Assembly (NCBI GenBank): GCA_910577525.1
Contig: CAJTLI010000029.1
Coordinates: 9,300-27,532 of the forward strand
Source of the DNA: an uncultured Oscillospiraceae bacterium
GTDB lineage: Bacteria; Bacillota; Clostridia; Oscillospirales; Oscillospiraceae
Length of the DNA: 18,233 nucleotides
Reading direction: 5' to 3'
Positions within the stretch are counted from its first letter, which is position 1. Every line of letters begins with the position of its first letter. Below are positions 1 to 7,036 of this stretch, in pieces. The notes under the pieces are model-generated. The model searched no databases, was not told the origin of the DNA, and saw only the letters and a program-made list of their open reading frames with translations. A program made the translations under genes and the position numbers.

Positions 1-1
1 G

Positions 2-1432
2 GTCAGCGGGCGCGTCAAGTCCAAGACAGAGGCGGAAAAGCTGCGCAAAGCCTGCCTGGGCACGTCCGCCACGGTGAGGCTGCTGGAACGGAAGGAGCGG
101 ACGGAGCAGCCCCCTGCCCTCTATGACCTGACCACCCTCCAGCGGGAGGCCAACCGGCTGTTCGGCTACACCGCCCAGGAATCCCTTGATTACCTCCAGT
201 CCCTGTATGAAAAACGGCTGGCTACCTACCCCCGGACGGACAGCCGGTATCTGACGGAGGACATGGCGGCGGGCCTGCCCGCATTGTGCCGGACCGTGGC
301 GGAGGCGCTGCCCTTCCTGGAGGGCCTGCCCCTGCCGGTGAACGCCGACCAGGTGACGGACAGCTCCAAAGTGACCGACCACCACGCTGTCATCCCCACG
401 GCGGAGATTGCCGGGGCTGATCTGGTCTCCCTGCCCACCGGGGAACGGAACGTCCTCACCATGCTCGCCGCCCGCCTGCTGTGCGCCGTGGGCGAACCCC
501 ATATCTACGCTGAAACCGCTGTCACGCTGGAATGTGGCGGCGGTTCTTTTACGGCCAAGGGGCGGACGGAGGCTGCAATGGGCTGGAAGGAAGCGGAGCG
601 GGCCTGTCTCGCTTCGCTGAAAAAGGCCCCGAAAGGTGCGCCGCCCGCCGCCCTGCCGGAGTTGGCCGAGGGCCAGACGCTGGAGGGCGGCGACGCGGTG
701 CTGAAGTCCGGCACCACCTCTCCCCCGGCACGTTTCAGCGAGGACACTCTGCTCTTGGCCATGGAGCGGGCCAGCGCGGAGGACTTTGCCAAGCTGGAGG
801 ACGTGGAACGCAAAGGGCTGGGAACTCCCGCCACCCGCGCCGCCATCATTGAAAAGCTGGTGCGTTCTGGCTACGCGGCGCGGGAGGGCAGGTATCTGGT
901 CCCCACGGAGAAGGGGCTGGCCCTGGCCTGGGCCATGCCCGACCAGCTCAAATCCGCCAAGCTGACGGCGGAGTGGGAGGAACGGCTGGGGGCTGTGGAG
1001 CGGGGTGAACTGGCCCCGGAGGAGTTCATGGCCGGGATCGTAGAGATGCTGCGGGGGCTGGTACGGGGCTACGCCAACGTGTCCGTGGCCTCGTCCGCTC
1101 TGTCCCGTTCCGGGCGGACCGTGGTGGGCAAGTGCCCCCGGTGCGGCAAGGATGTGGTGGAGGGAAAAAAGAGCTTTTTCTGCGAAGGCTACTACGACAC
1201 GCCGCCCTGCGGCTTTGCCCTGTGGAAAAACAACCGCTTTTTCGCCAGCAAGCGCAAGGAGCTGACCCGAAAGATCGCCGCCGCCCTCCTGCGAGACGGT
1301 CGGGCCCATGTGACCAACCTGTTCTCCGAGCGCAAGGGCGTTTTCTATGACGCCACGGTGGTGATGGCGGACGACGGCGGGAAATATGTGCGCTTTGAGC
1401 TGGAATTTGACAAGAGGAAGGGAGCGAAATGA
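2..1432 (+). CDS. topB: DNA topoisomerase III, C-terminal part (5' end outside window)
   Basis: Type IA topoisomerase that cuts and rejoins single DNA strands, here of the kind carried by conjugative elements. The frame is open from base 2 to the TGA at 1430-1432, so the gene starts upstream; the GTG at 74 is only an internal codon. The active-site motif TYPRTDSRYL is present with the catalytic Tyr codon at 227-229. Near the C-terminus are four Cys codons (1133, 1142, 1181, 1208) in a CPRC...C...C zinc-ribbon pattern, followed by a typical topoisomerase III tail. The last codons overlap the start of the next gene (ATGA), suggesting translational coupling. About 476 codons are visible; the missing N-terminal part should hold the Toprim domain. 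In conjugative elements such enzymes are thought to resolve transfer or replication intermediates; that role is inferred here. Confidence 0.93.
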   Translation, partial: VSGRVKSKTEAEKLRKACLGTSATVRLLERKERTEQPPALYDLTTLQREANRLFGYTAQESLDYLQSLYEKRLATYPRTDSRYLTEDMAAGLPALCRTVAEALPFLEGLPLPVNADQVTDSSKVTDHHAVIPTAEIAGADLVSLPTGERNVLTMLAARLLCAVGEPHIYAETAVTLECGGGSFTAKGRTEAAMGWKEAERACLASLKKAPKGAPPAALPELAEGQTLEGGDAVLKSGTTSPPARFSEDTLLLAMERASAEDFAKLEDVERKGLGTPATRAAIIEKLVRSGYAAREGRYLVPTEKGLALAWAMPDQLKSAKLTAEWEERLGAVERGELAPEEFMAGIVEMLRGLVRGYANVSVASSALSRSGRTVVGKCPRCGKDVVEGKKSFFCEGYYDTPPCGFALWKNNRFFASKRKELTRKIAAALLRDGRAHVTNLFSERKGVFYDATVVMADDGGKYVRFELEFDKRKGAK

Positions 1433-1878
1433 AGATGGAAAAAACCAAAAAATTTGATCAATGCCTGAAAAACCTGCTCACCGTCAGCGGAATGGGCCGG
1501 GATGAGCTGGCCCGCGCGGCGGGTGTGTCCGTGCCGGTGGTGAACCGCTGGCTCAACGGGGCCAGCGCCCCGGACGTGTATCAGTTCCGGGCCATCGCCA
1601 ACTACTTCGGGATGCCCTATGGATGGTTCCTGGATGGGGACGATGATTTCCCCGGCGCGGAGGAAGTGTCCGAGAAGCTGGGCCTGTCCCCGGATACGGT
1701 GGAAGCCCTGCGGGAGCTGGCCGGTTCTGGGCAAGAGGGGGTGCTGGCGGCGGTGGACGACGCCGTCCACGCCGTCATTGGAGCTGCCTGCGCCGCATAT
1801 GGCGAGGTGCTGCCTCTTGCAGAGCAGTTCTCCCACATTGCGGAGGAAGCCCTTGCTTTGTATGGGGAGAGTCAGTGA
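1429..1878 (+). CDS. XRE-family helix-turn-helix transcriptional regulator
   Basis: A 149-residue protein with an N-terminal Cro/C1-type helix-turn-helix at about residues 10-65: the stretch GRDELARAAGVSVPVVNRWL, then a PDVYQFRAIANYFGMP second part. This is the classic XRE DNA-binding fold. The C-terminal half is acidic and alanine-rich with no recognised domain and may mediate oligomerisation. The start at 1429 overlaps the topB stop by 4 bases; a second ATG two codons later is also possible. The next gene's ATG again overlaps this stop (TGATG). Such regulators usually repress or time transfer genes of their element. No operator can be assigned to it with confidence; the palindrome at 17722-17743 is one candidate for some element regulator. 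Confidence 0.85.
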   Translation: MKMEKTKKFDQCLKNLLTVSGMGRDELARAAGVSVPVVNRWLNGASAPDVYQFRAIANYFGMPYGWFLDGDDDFPGAEEVSEKLGLSPDTVEALRELAGSGQEGVLAAVDDAVHAVIGAACAAYGEVLPLAEQFSHIAEEALALYGESQ

Positions 1879-2311
1879 TGGATTGGGATGCGGCACAGAA
1901 GCGGGAAGCGGAATTCCTTTCCCGCGAGGGCGACGCGGCGGCAGTCTACCGCTTTGACGAGGAAGTGATGACTACACCCTCTATGACAGAGAAACCATGC
2001 GGCAGTTGGACGGCGGACGGATGGAGGTAGTTTCGGATATTCGGGACGATCCCTGGCAGGTCCATTGGCTGGCTGCGCGGAATATTTTGGAGTGCATGAC
2101 GGATCTGGGCGGCGCTCCTCTGGGGCCTGTGTCCATAGACCTGCTGGAGACCTTACAGGACGCCGCCATGCGGGAGATGGAGGAACGCGCTGCCGCCATC
2201 AAAGCACCCAAGCCCTCCTTGCGGGATGATTTGAAGCGGTGCCAGCAGAAGGCGGCAGACCGTGCCCATGGCGGCACCGCCAGCGGACCCCGCCACGGAC
2301 AGGAGCGGTAA
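1878..2311 (+). pseudogene. Small element protein interrupted by an apparent 1-base frameshift
   Basis: From the ATG at 1878 (overlapping the previous stop) a 50-codon frame runs to TAG at 2028-2030. Its first 28 residues look protein-like (MDWDAAQKREAEFLSREG, then AVYRFDE); the later residues do not. From about 1961 the -1 frame continues smoothly with SDDYTLYDRETMRQLDGGR and stays open to TAA at 2309-2311. A single lost base around 1956-1967 (in GACGAGGAAGTGATGAC) would join the two into one protein of about 144 residues. The downstream part alone could start at ATG 1997, but no good Shine-Dalgarno precedes it. No X-XXY-YYZ slippery heptamer is visible, so mutation or sequencing error is likelier than programmed frameshifting. 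I do not recognise a function; the C-terminal half is charged and helical. Confidence 0.6.
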
Positions 2312-2315
2312 CGGT

Positions 2316-2585
2316 ATGAAGCTGAGTAAAATCGAGCAGGAGACCATCATCAATTTCAACGAGGCCGACGGCACCGCCAGCATCTACACCCACAACGAGG
2401 CGTTGAAGCGCCAACTGTCGGAACTGTACCGGACCCATCCGGAGCAGGTGCGCCAGACCGACGCCAACCGCTGGGGCGGGCTGTCCTTCGAGCTGCCTAA
2501 AAAGTGGCTGAAGGTGTCCCCGCCCCGTGTACTCTCCCCAGCGCAGAGGGCGGTGCTGGACAGGATGAACCAGAAGCGGCGCTGA
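2316..2585 (+). CDS. Small conserved conjugative-element protein of unknown function
   Basis: An 89-residue protein starting MKLSKIEQETIINFNEADG and containing a YTHNEALKRQLSEL helix, a conserved-looking WGGLSFELPKKWLKV segment and a basic C-terminus. I recall this type as a frequent companion of LtrC-like genes in Clostridia elements, but know of no demonstrated function. An in-frame GTG exists at 2262, but ATG 2316 is preferred: it follows AGGAG (2301-2305) and leads directly into the conserved N-terminus. It begins 4 bases after the preceding frame ends, so it is probably the last gene of the operon; a perfect hairpin follows at 2606-2651. Confidence 0.72.
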   Translation: MKLSKIEQETIINFNEADGTASIYTHNEALKRQLSELYRTHPEQVRQTDANRWGGLSFELPKKWLKVSPPRVLSPAQRAVLDRMNQKRR

Positions 2586-2605
2586 AATTAATCGGCTAAG
2601 TTTAC

Positions 2606-2651
2606 AACAGAACCCGGCATCATCCACAGAGGATCAATGCCGGGTTCTGTT
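2606..2651. terminator. Perfect 15-bp hairpin closing the topB operon
   Basis: Arms 2606-2620 (AACAGAACCCGGCAT) and 2637-2651 are exact reverse complements with a 16-base loop. On the plus strand the stem is followed by only a weak T-rich tail (TTATTATG), so it may act as a terminator, a 3'-end stabiliser or a barrier between the convergent transcripts meeting here. Confidence 0.6.
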
Positions 2652-2660
2652 ATTATGCGA

Positions 2661-2693
2661 AAAAAGCAACGCCCTGCCTTTCGACAGGGCGTT
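2661..2693 (-). terminator. Rho-independent terminator of the predicted small RNA
   Basis: Minus-strand stem AACGCCCTG / CAGGGCGTT (2685-2693 and 2668-2676) with an 8-base loop, followed by GC and six T (2660-2665 on the plus strand are A). This is a textbook intrinsic terminator in the minus direction only. Confidence 0.85.
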
Positions 2694-2707
2694 ACAAACA
2701 TTTTAAT

Positions 2708-2798
2708 CCCGAACATTTGTAAGCCGCCTATCGGGGAGCGAACACTATTTGCACTCCTGACCATTTATAAGCCGCATATCAGGAAGCGAACACTATTT
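2708..2798. repeat. Two-copy tandem repeat (44-base units, 48-base period)
   Basis: Units 2707-2750 and 2755-2798 share the identical 14-mer AGCGAACACTATTT (2737-2750, 2785-2798) and a stem-loop whose arms differ in a pair-preserving way: CCCGA/TCGGG against CCTGA/TCAGG. The preserved pairing argues that RNA or single-strand DNA structure is selected, rather than a simple duplication. Confidence 0.8.
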
Positions 2799-2823
2799 TG
2801 AGGGAAACTAATTCCCAATTCAT

Positions 2824-2852
2824 ATTATACCCATGAGCTTGGTGTATGTCAA
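2824..2852 (-). promoter_or_regulatory. Perfect-consensus sigma-A promoter for the small RNA
   Basis: On the minus strand TTGACA (plus-strand 2847-2852) and TATAAT (2824-2829) are separated by exactly 17 bases. All 12 hexamer positions match consensus. Seven bases downstream of the -10 lies a run of three G that also opens the first hairpin, a natural start site at 2816. Confidence 0.85.
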
Positions 2853-2940
2853 TAATATCCTACACGTTTTGAAGATACCTAACAAATTCACCCCAGCAGA
2901 TATACGCACGCTTCATCCGATGGACTTTACCCATAGGCAA

Positions 2941-2976
2941 GACCCGGAGAGGACTGACCCTCCGGGTCCTTTTATT
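2941..2976 (+). terminator. Plus-strand intrinsic terminator just before the giant gene
   Basis: Stem GACCCGGAG (2941-2949) / CTCCGGGTC (2960-2968), followed by CTTTTATT. It ends only about 8 bases before the Shine-Dalgarno sequence AAAGGAGG (2984-2991) of the next gene, leaving no room for a promoter in between. Transcription of that gene must therefore pass this site, so it may be an attenuator. The stretch 2853-2940 upstream shows no strong plus-strand promoter; CTATCCTAC-like TATCCTAC (2856-2863) is the only other feature I note. Confidence 0.75.
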
Positions 2977-2996
2977 CTATAACAAAGGAGGATTTC

Positions 2997-5900
2997 ATGG
3001 CAAATAAACTTCAATATGTATCTGAACTGGCAGACCAGACTGCCCATGACGTGACGCGCAGCACAGCCGAATGGAAACGGTATTTGTCCGTCAGCAGCCG
3101 TCTATTCAAATATCCCTTTGACGAACAGCTCCTGATCTACGCCCAGCGCCCGGACGCCACCGCCTGCGCCAGCATGGAGCTGTGGAACAACGCCATGCGG
3201 CGGTGGGTGAAGCCCCGCTCCAAGGGCATCGCCCTCATCCGCAAGGACAGGCGGGGTAGGCCCTCCCTGGAATACGTCTTTGACGTGTCGGACACCCGGC
3301 CCGTCCGTGGGGCCAAGACGCCCTACCTGTGGGAGATGGGCGAGAACCACCACGCCGCCGTGCTGGAGGCGCTGGAGCGGCGGTACGGCCCCGTAGGGGA
3401 CGGGGACATTGGAGAACAGCTCATGGAGCTGGCGGCGCGGGCGGTAAACGAGGTCTACCGGGACAGCCTCACCGATCTGTCCTACGATGTGCAAAACAGT
3501 CTGCTGGAGGAGTTGGACGACCTCAATCTGGAGGTGCGCTTCCGGGACGTGCTCACCGCCAGCGTCCAGTACGCCGTCCTCACCCGCTGCGGCCTGGACC
3601 CCGGCGAGTTCATGGAGGACGGCGATCTGGCGGGAATCACCGAATTCTCCACTCCCAACCTCCTCCACCACCTGGGCAGCGCCGCCAGCGCGGTGTCCAG
3701 GGAACTGCTGGGCGAAATCGGCAGGGTGGTCAAGACCTGGGACCGGGAGCAGGCAAAAGAAAATAAGAAAAATTTGGAAAATCCCCTTGCAATTTATCAG
3801 GAAACCGGGTATACTGAGGACGCAAGGGAATTTAACACCGTAAAGCACGAAAGCGATGAAAGGAGCGGTCAAGATGAAGGAGCTGGCTTACAAGCAGGCG
3901 GGGGATTACCTGATCCCGGACCTGATGATGGACGGAGCGGACGAGCTGGAGGAGATGCCCCTGGGCAAGTATGGGATGCTGCGGCAGACCTTCCTGATGG
4001 ACCATCATCCGGGGACGTACACATCCATGCTGCTGACCGGGCGGCTGGAGCCCCACCTGCGGGAGATCGACAGTCAGGCGCGGGAGCAGGTGGATCGGAT
4101 GGTGGCCGACTTGAAGAAAGCCAACGGCGTGGACGAGGCGATGAAGGCGCGGAATCAGATGGGCTGGGTGCAGGCGGTGAACAACTTCACACAGCAGGCG
4201 GAGGAGATCGTGCTGACAGAGATCGTTTACAAGTAAATCAAGATGAGGCACAGACGGCGGGCGGACAGCCCGCCGTTTCCGCGTCTGCGGACGATGTGAA
4301 AGCGCAGACGAAAGGCTCCGCCCTCTCCCAATTCCATCTGTTCCCCCCGGTGGAGGAGCAGGTGGAGCGCATCGCCCAGGCCCAGGCAGAGGAACGGCAG
4401 GCGCTTCAACAGCAGACCGTTATCCCCGCTGAGCCGGTGCCGGAGACGGTGGTTGGCCGCGCCCTCACCTGCGGCGGCAACGACCGGCACAGTATAGAGC
4501 GCATCGTGGCGTTTTTCCAGAAGAACCCCACCGGGTCCGCCGCCGCGTCCTTCTTGGAGAAGGAGTTTGGCGAGAGTGGCAAGGGCGTAACCATCGGCGG
4601 GAAGGAGTACGCCCTGTGGTTCAGCAAAGAGGGGTTCCGTATTGCCCAGGGCCGTTCCGCGTTTGGCCCCGGCAGTACGCTGGTCTCATGGGTGAACGCC
4701 GCCGTCATGGTGTCCAAGCTCTTGCGGGGCGGGATGTTTGCCGCCCAGGAGAAGATCAACGGGGCCGAGGACAACGAGTACCGGGAGCTGGCGGAAAAGC
4801 TGTGGTATCTATGCCAGGATTCCAGCGAGAGTGCCAGGGAACGGAACCTGCTGCCCACACTATCAAAAATCTACTGGACGAAGGGCTTTCCTGATGAATC
4901 CCAGCAGTTCGCTGAGCTGCTGAAAGCCCCGGACAGCCGTCAGCAGATCGCGCGGGAGTTAGCCGAATTTGTGGGAGCGTATGATGATGACCCAACGCTG
5001 TTACGTTACAGGCGTATCCACAATCCCCAAAAATTGCTGGCCGATGTGGTAAATCTGTTCACACCCCGCGAGAAGTTTCGCACGGTAGAGGGCTTTGCCC
5101 CGGCCAGGGCCAGCTTCATTACCGAGGATGAGATCGATCAACTGCTTCTGCGGGGCGGCAGCTATGAGGATAGTAAATTCGGCATTTATTCTTACTTTGT
5201 GCAGGGCCACAACGCCCAGGAGTGCGCCAAGTTCTTACGGGAGGCGTATGGCGAGGGCGGGTTTGCGTGCATCGGATACAATGAATCGCACGGCAGTAAA
5301 GGGATCAAATTCACCCGTGAGGATGATGAATCCGGCTTTAAGGGCTATGCCACCATTCAACTGAACTGGAACCAGGCGCAGAAGCGCGTCCGGGCTCTGA
5401 TCGACAGCGGGAAATATCTCAGTTTTCTGGAAAAGTCCCGCCTATCCCATTATGAAAACGGTCAGCTTGCCCGGAGGATCTATTGGTTCTATCGGGCTGA
5501 TCCCAACCGGGCAACACCTCTTAACCCCGACATAGACGAGGCGGTTAAGACGATTATGGATGTGCTGGACGCAGACGGTTCCGAAAAAATATCTGGGCTG
5601 TCCCAGGAGATGAGCAATATCCTGGCCGCTGTGTCCCCGGACAGTGAAGCCTACCATCGCATGGTCCCCGTCCTACGGGATGTGGAGGCGTTCAGACGGG
5701 GCGAATACTCCCTGTTCACGCCGCTGCCGGAGTCGGTCTTGGAGGCCGAGCGTCAAGCGAAACAGGCGGCGAGAGAGGCCCGGAAGGCCGAACAGGAGGC
5801 CCAGAAGACTGAACAGGCACAACGCATACTCCAGGCCCAGAAGGAGGTTCCGAAGGAGCCGGAGGGCAAACTGGCGGCTGTGGCCCGCGCCCTGGGGAAG

Positions 5901-6794
5901 AAGATGCAGCCCCAGGCAACGGAGAATGACGATGGGCAGATGTCCTTTGACCTGTTCTCTATGCCAGTCCCGGTACAGGAGGAGCCACCCGCCACCGAAC
6001 CTGCCGCGCCAGCGGCTGAGCCCGCCGCGCCCCAGGCGGAGGAGGAGAGTTCCCGCGCTCCATGGTGGGATGAACTGAACGAGGTCAGGCAGGCCCACCC
6101 GGACAGCATCCTCTTGAACCAGGTGGGAGATTTCTTTGAGCTGTACGGCGAGGACGCCAAGACCGCCGCCGCCCTGCTGGGGCTGACCCTCACCACCCGG
6201 CCTATCGGCGGCGTGGGACGGGTGGATATGTGCGGCTTCCCCGCCCATGCGCTGGATGAGTATGTGGAAAAACTGCGGGTCAGCCATGACGTGACGGTTG
6301 TTCCCATTGACAGACAGCCCCACACCATGCGCTCCCTCCCTGATGGGGCCGATGATGTCAAAATCACCGTCCCCAACTACAAAGCAACGGTGACTGCGGA
6401 GGAAGCGCCGCTGCTGGAACGGCTCATGGCGGACGCCGGGATCAGCGCCGCCCGGCTCGACCATGAGAACGGCGAAGTCACATTCAGCTTTTCGGCTGCT
6501 GACCGGGACGCGGTTGAAAACTTGATCGAAAAATTGAGAGCAGAACTGACCAAAGCGGTTTCGGCCACATATGCCGCGTCCACCCAGAAAAAGCCCGGAC
6601 GGTCCAGGCCGGAGCTGAATTACCGCGCTTTGGCGAAGCTGTTTCCCGAGGTGGTCAGCGGCGAGTACCGCTATCTGCGCCTGGAAGCCGGGGAGAGCAT
6701 GATGCCCCTGCATCTGGTGTGGACGGGCGCGGATGAAATTTCAATCAGTCACACCTATATTCACAATGGCAATGTGATTGTCAGCGCCATTTGA
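2997..6794 (+). CDS. Giant LtrC-like/helicase-methylase polyprotein, 5' part (cut by MITE)
   Basis: A 1,265-residue open frame with a strong AAAGGAGG 5 bases before its ATG. Residues 1-110 resemble the ArdC/LtrC N-terminal ssDNA-binding type (YLSVSSRLFKYPFDEQLLIY, WVKPRSKGIALI). Residues about 284-420 are a Gly/Asp/Ala/Arg-rich linker overlapping tnpV in another frame. Residues about 485-900 are the middle region common in these element proteins. A charged coiled coil follows at about 916-951, then a MutS domain I-like module at about 1020-1110 with FFE at 1046-1048. The native sequence ends at NGNV; the last residues and the TGA at 6792-6794 come from the MITE inserted at 6779. Without the MITE the frame continues into the methylase/helicase half ending at 13666. 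It probably processes or protects transferred DNA. Whether the truncated product works is unknown. Confidence 0.82.
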   Translation: MANKLQYVSELADQTAHDVTRSTAEWKRYLSVSSRLFKYPFDEQLLIYAQRPDATACASMELWNNAMRRWVKPRSKGIALIRKDRRGRPSLEYVFDVSDTRPVRGAKTPYLWEMGENHHAAVLEALERRYGPVGDGDIGEQLMELAARAVNEVYRDSLTDLSYDVQNSLLEELDDLNLEVRFRDVLTASVQYAVLTRCGLDPGEFMEDGDLAGITEFSTPNLLHHLGSAASAVSRELLGEIGRVVKTWDREQAKENKKNLENPLAIYQETGYTEDAREFNTVKHESDERSGQDEGAGLQAGGGLPDPGPDDGRSGRAGGDAPGQVWDAAADLPDGPSSGDVHIHAADRAAGAPPAGDRQSGAGAGGSDGGRLEESQRRGRGDEGAESDGLGAGGEQLHTAGGGDRADRDRLQVNQDEAQTAGGQPAVSASADDVKAQTKGSALSQFHLFPPVEEQVERIAQAQAEERQALQQQTVIPAEPVPETVVGRALTCGGNDRHSIERIVAFFQKNPTGSAAASFLEKEFGESGKGVTIGGKEYALWFSKEGFRIAQGRSAFGPGSTLVSWVNAAVMVSKLLRGGMFAAQEKINGAEDNEYRELAEKLWYLCQDSSESARERNLLPTLSKIYWTKGFPDESQQFAELLKAPDSRQQIARELAEFVGAYDDDPTLLRYRRIHNPQKLLADVVNLFTPREKFRTVEGFAPARASFITEDEIDQLLLRGGSYEDSKFGIYSYFVQGHNAQECAKFLREAYGEGGFACIGYNESHGSKGIKFTREDDESGFKGYATIQLNWNQAQKRVRALIDSGKYLSFLEKSRLSHYENGQLARRIYWFYRADPNRATPLNPDIDEAVKTIMDVLDADGSEKISGLSQEMSNILAAVSPDSEAYHRMVPVLRDVEAFRRGEYSLFTPLPESVLEAERQAKQAAREARKAEQEAQKTEQAQRILQAQKEVPKEPEGKLAAVARALGKKMQPQATENDDGQMSFDLFSMPVPVQEEPPATEPAAPAAEPAAPQAEEESSRAPWWDELNEVRQAHPDSILLNQVGDFFELYGEDAKTAAALLGLTLTTRPIGGVGRVDMCGFPAHALDEYVEKLRVSHDVTVVPIDRQPHTMRSLPDGADDVKITVPNYKATVTAEEAPLLERLMADAGISAARLDHENGEVTFSFSAADRDAVENLIEKLRAELTKAVSATYAASTQKKPGRSRPELNYRALAKLFPEVVSGEYRYLRLEAGESMMPLHLVWTGADEISISHTYIHNGNVIVSAI
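3874..4236 (+). CDS. tnpV: TnpV-family protein encoded in an alternative frame inside the giant gene
   Basis: A 120-residue protein starting MKELAYKQAGDYLIPDL, with LGKYGMLRQTFLMDHH, LTGRLEPHLREID and a QAEEIVLTEIVYK end. These are the hallmarks of the transposon-encoded TnpV family (about 120 residues, function unknown). It lies wholly within the frame that starts at 2997, shifted by +1. The start at 3874 is chosen over ATG 3856 because AAAGGAG (3859-3865) stands exactly 8 bases before it and family members begin here. The host frame across this stretch is low-complexity Gly/Asp/Arg, as expected for a secondary frame forced on a conserved gene. Either tnpV is expressed internally as an overprinted gene, or it is a fossil insertion that became a linker. 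The intact family motifs and Shine-Dalgarno sequence favour expression. Confidence 0.75.
   Translation: MKELAYKQAGDYLIPDLMMDGADELEEMPLGKYGMLRQTFLMDHHPGTYTSMLLTGRLEPHLREIDSQAREQVDRMVADLKKANGVDEAMKARNQMGWVQAVNNFTQQAEEIVLTEIVYK
6774..6778. repeat. Left target-site duplication of the MITE (GTGAT)
   Basis: GTGAT directly before the element; the identical pentamer stands directly after it at 7037-7041. Joining the flanks through one copy gives AAT GTG ATG CGT GAC, a continuous reading frame. Confidence 0.88.
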
Positions 6795-7036
6795 AAATGT
6801 CGATTTTCGCCGGAATGGAGTGTCGTTTTTAACAGGACAGCATACAGGTGTTATACAGCCTTAACCACTATCCGACTTGCCGGTTTGAAGTCCGTCAAGC
6901 CCTGATTTATCAGCTTGTTTCAGGCTTGACGGACGAAAACGGCAAGTATAATTATGCAAAGGCTGTACACCATTACCCGCCATTTTTCGACATATCCTGT
7001 TCGGCGAAAAACTACAAAATCGCATCGGCGCTGACA
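6779..7036. mobile_element. 258-bp MITE with TGTCAGCGCC ends inserted in the giant gene
   Basis: Perfect 10-bp terminal inverted repeats (6779-6788 and 7027-7036), flanked by the 5-bp direct repeat GTGAT. Similarity between the ends extends inward for about 50 bases (both ends carry TTTTCGCCG). TGTC/TGTA-led repeats occur at offsets of about 0, 19 and 42 on the left and 0, 20 and 44 on the right, which look like arrayed transposase-binding sites. The centre is an imperfect inverted repeat (6875-6905 with 6920-6947), so the whole element can fold back on itself. It has no transposase gene. TG...CA ends, a 5-bp duplication and repeated end sites suggest mobilisation by an IS21- or Tn7/Tn5053-type DDE transposase, which is inference. 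Element plus duplication is 263 bp and shifts the host frame, creating the TGA at 6792. Confidence 0.88.

Larger units (their letters stand above)
2660..2816 (-). ncRNA. Predicted ~157-nt small RNA with two tandem stem-loops
   Basis: Read on the minus strand from a consensus promoter, with predicted +1 at the G at 2816. The transcript would begin with a 5' hairpin (2802-2816, GGGAA/TTCCC). It then has two copies of a unit made of linker AAATAGTGTTCGCT plus a stem-loop with an 18-nt loop (2755-2784 and 2708-2735), and ends in a GC stem followed by six T (2660-2693). The two loops agree at 15 of 18 positions, sharing GCGGCTTA and AAATG. The stems differ by one compensatory change (T-A against C-G). 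In both copies UCGC of the linker could pair with GCGG of the loop as a pseudoknot. No plausible ORF with a Shine-Dalgarno sequence is seen in it. I cannot match it to a named RNA family. Function is unknown; an antisense or protein-binding regulator is possible. Confidence 0.7.

Noticed and set aside
1956..1967. Programmed -1 frameshift
   Set aside because: No X-XXY-YYZ heptamer and no clear downstream stimulatory structure; a lost base explains it more simply.
2262..2318. Earlier GTG start for the small gene ending at 2585
   Set aside because: It overlaps the end of the previous frame and adds Pro/Ala-rich residues with no Shine-Dalgarno sequence; ATG 2316 opens the conserved domain.
2708..2798. 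Short CRISPR-like array
   Set aside because: Only two units with a 4-base gap and internal variation that preserves pairing; there is no spacer structure and no cas gene.
2660..2823. Small peptide encoded by the minus-strand RNA
   Set aside because: The ATG at 2821-2823 lies upstream of the predicted transcript start, and later ATGs give frames without Shine-Dalgarno sequences.
6875..6947. Independent intrinsic terminator or riboswitch in the middle of the split gene
   Set aside because: The inverted repeat is the central fold of the MITE and is symmetrical with the rest of the element; no T-tract follows it.
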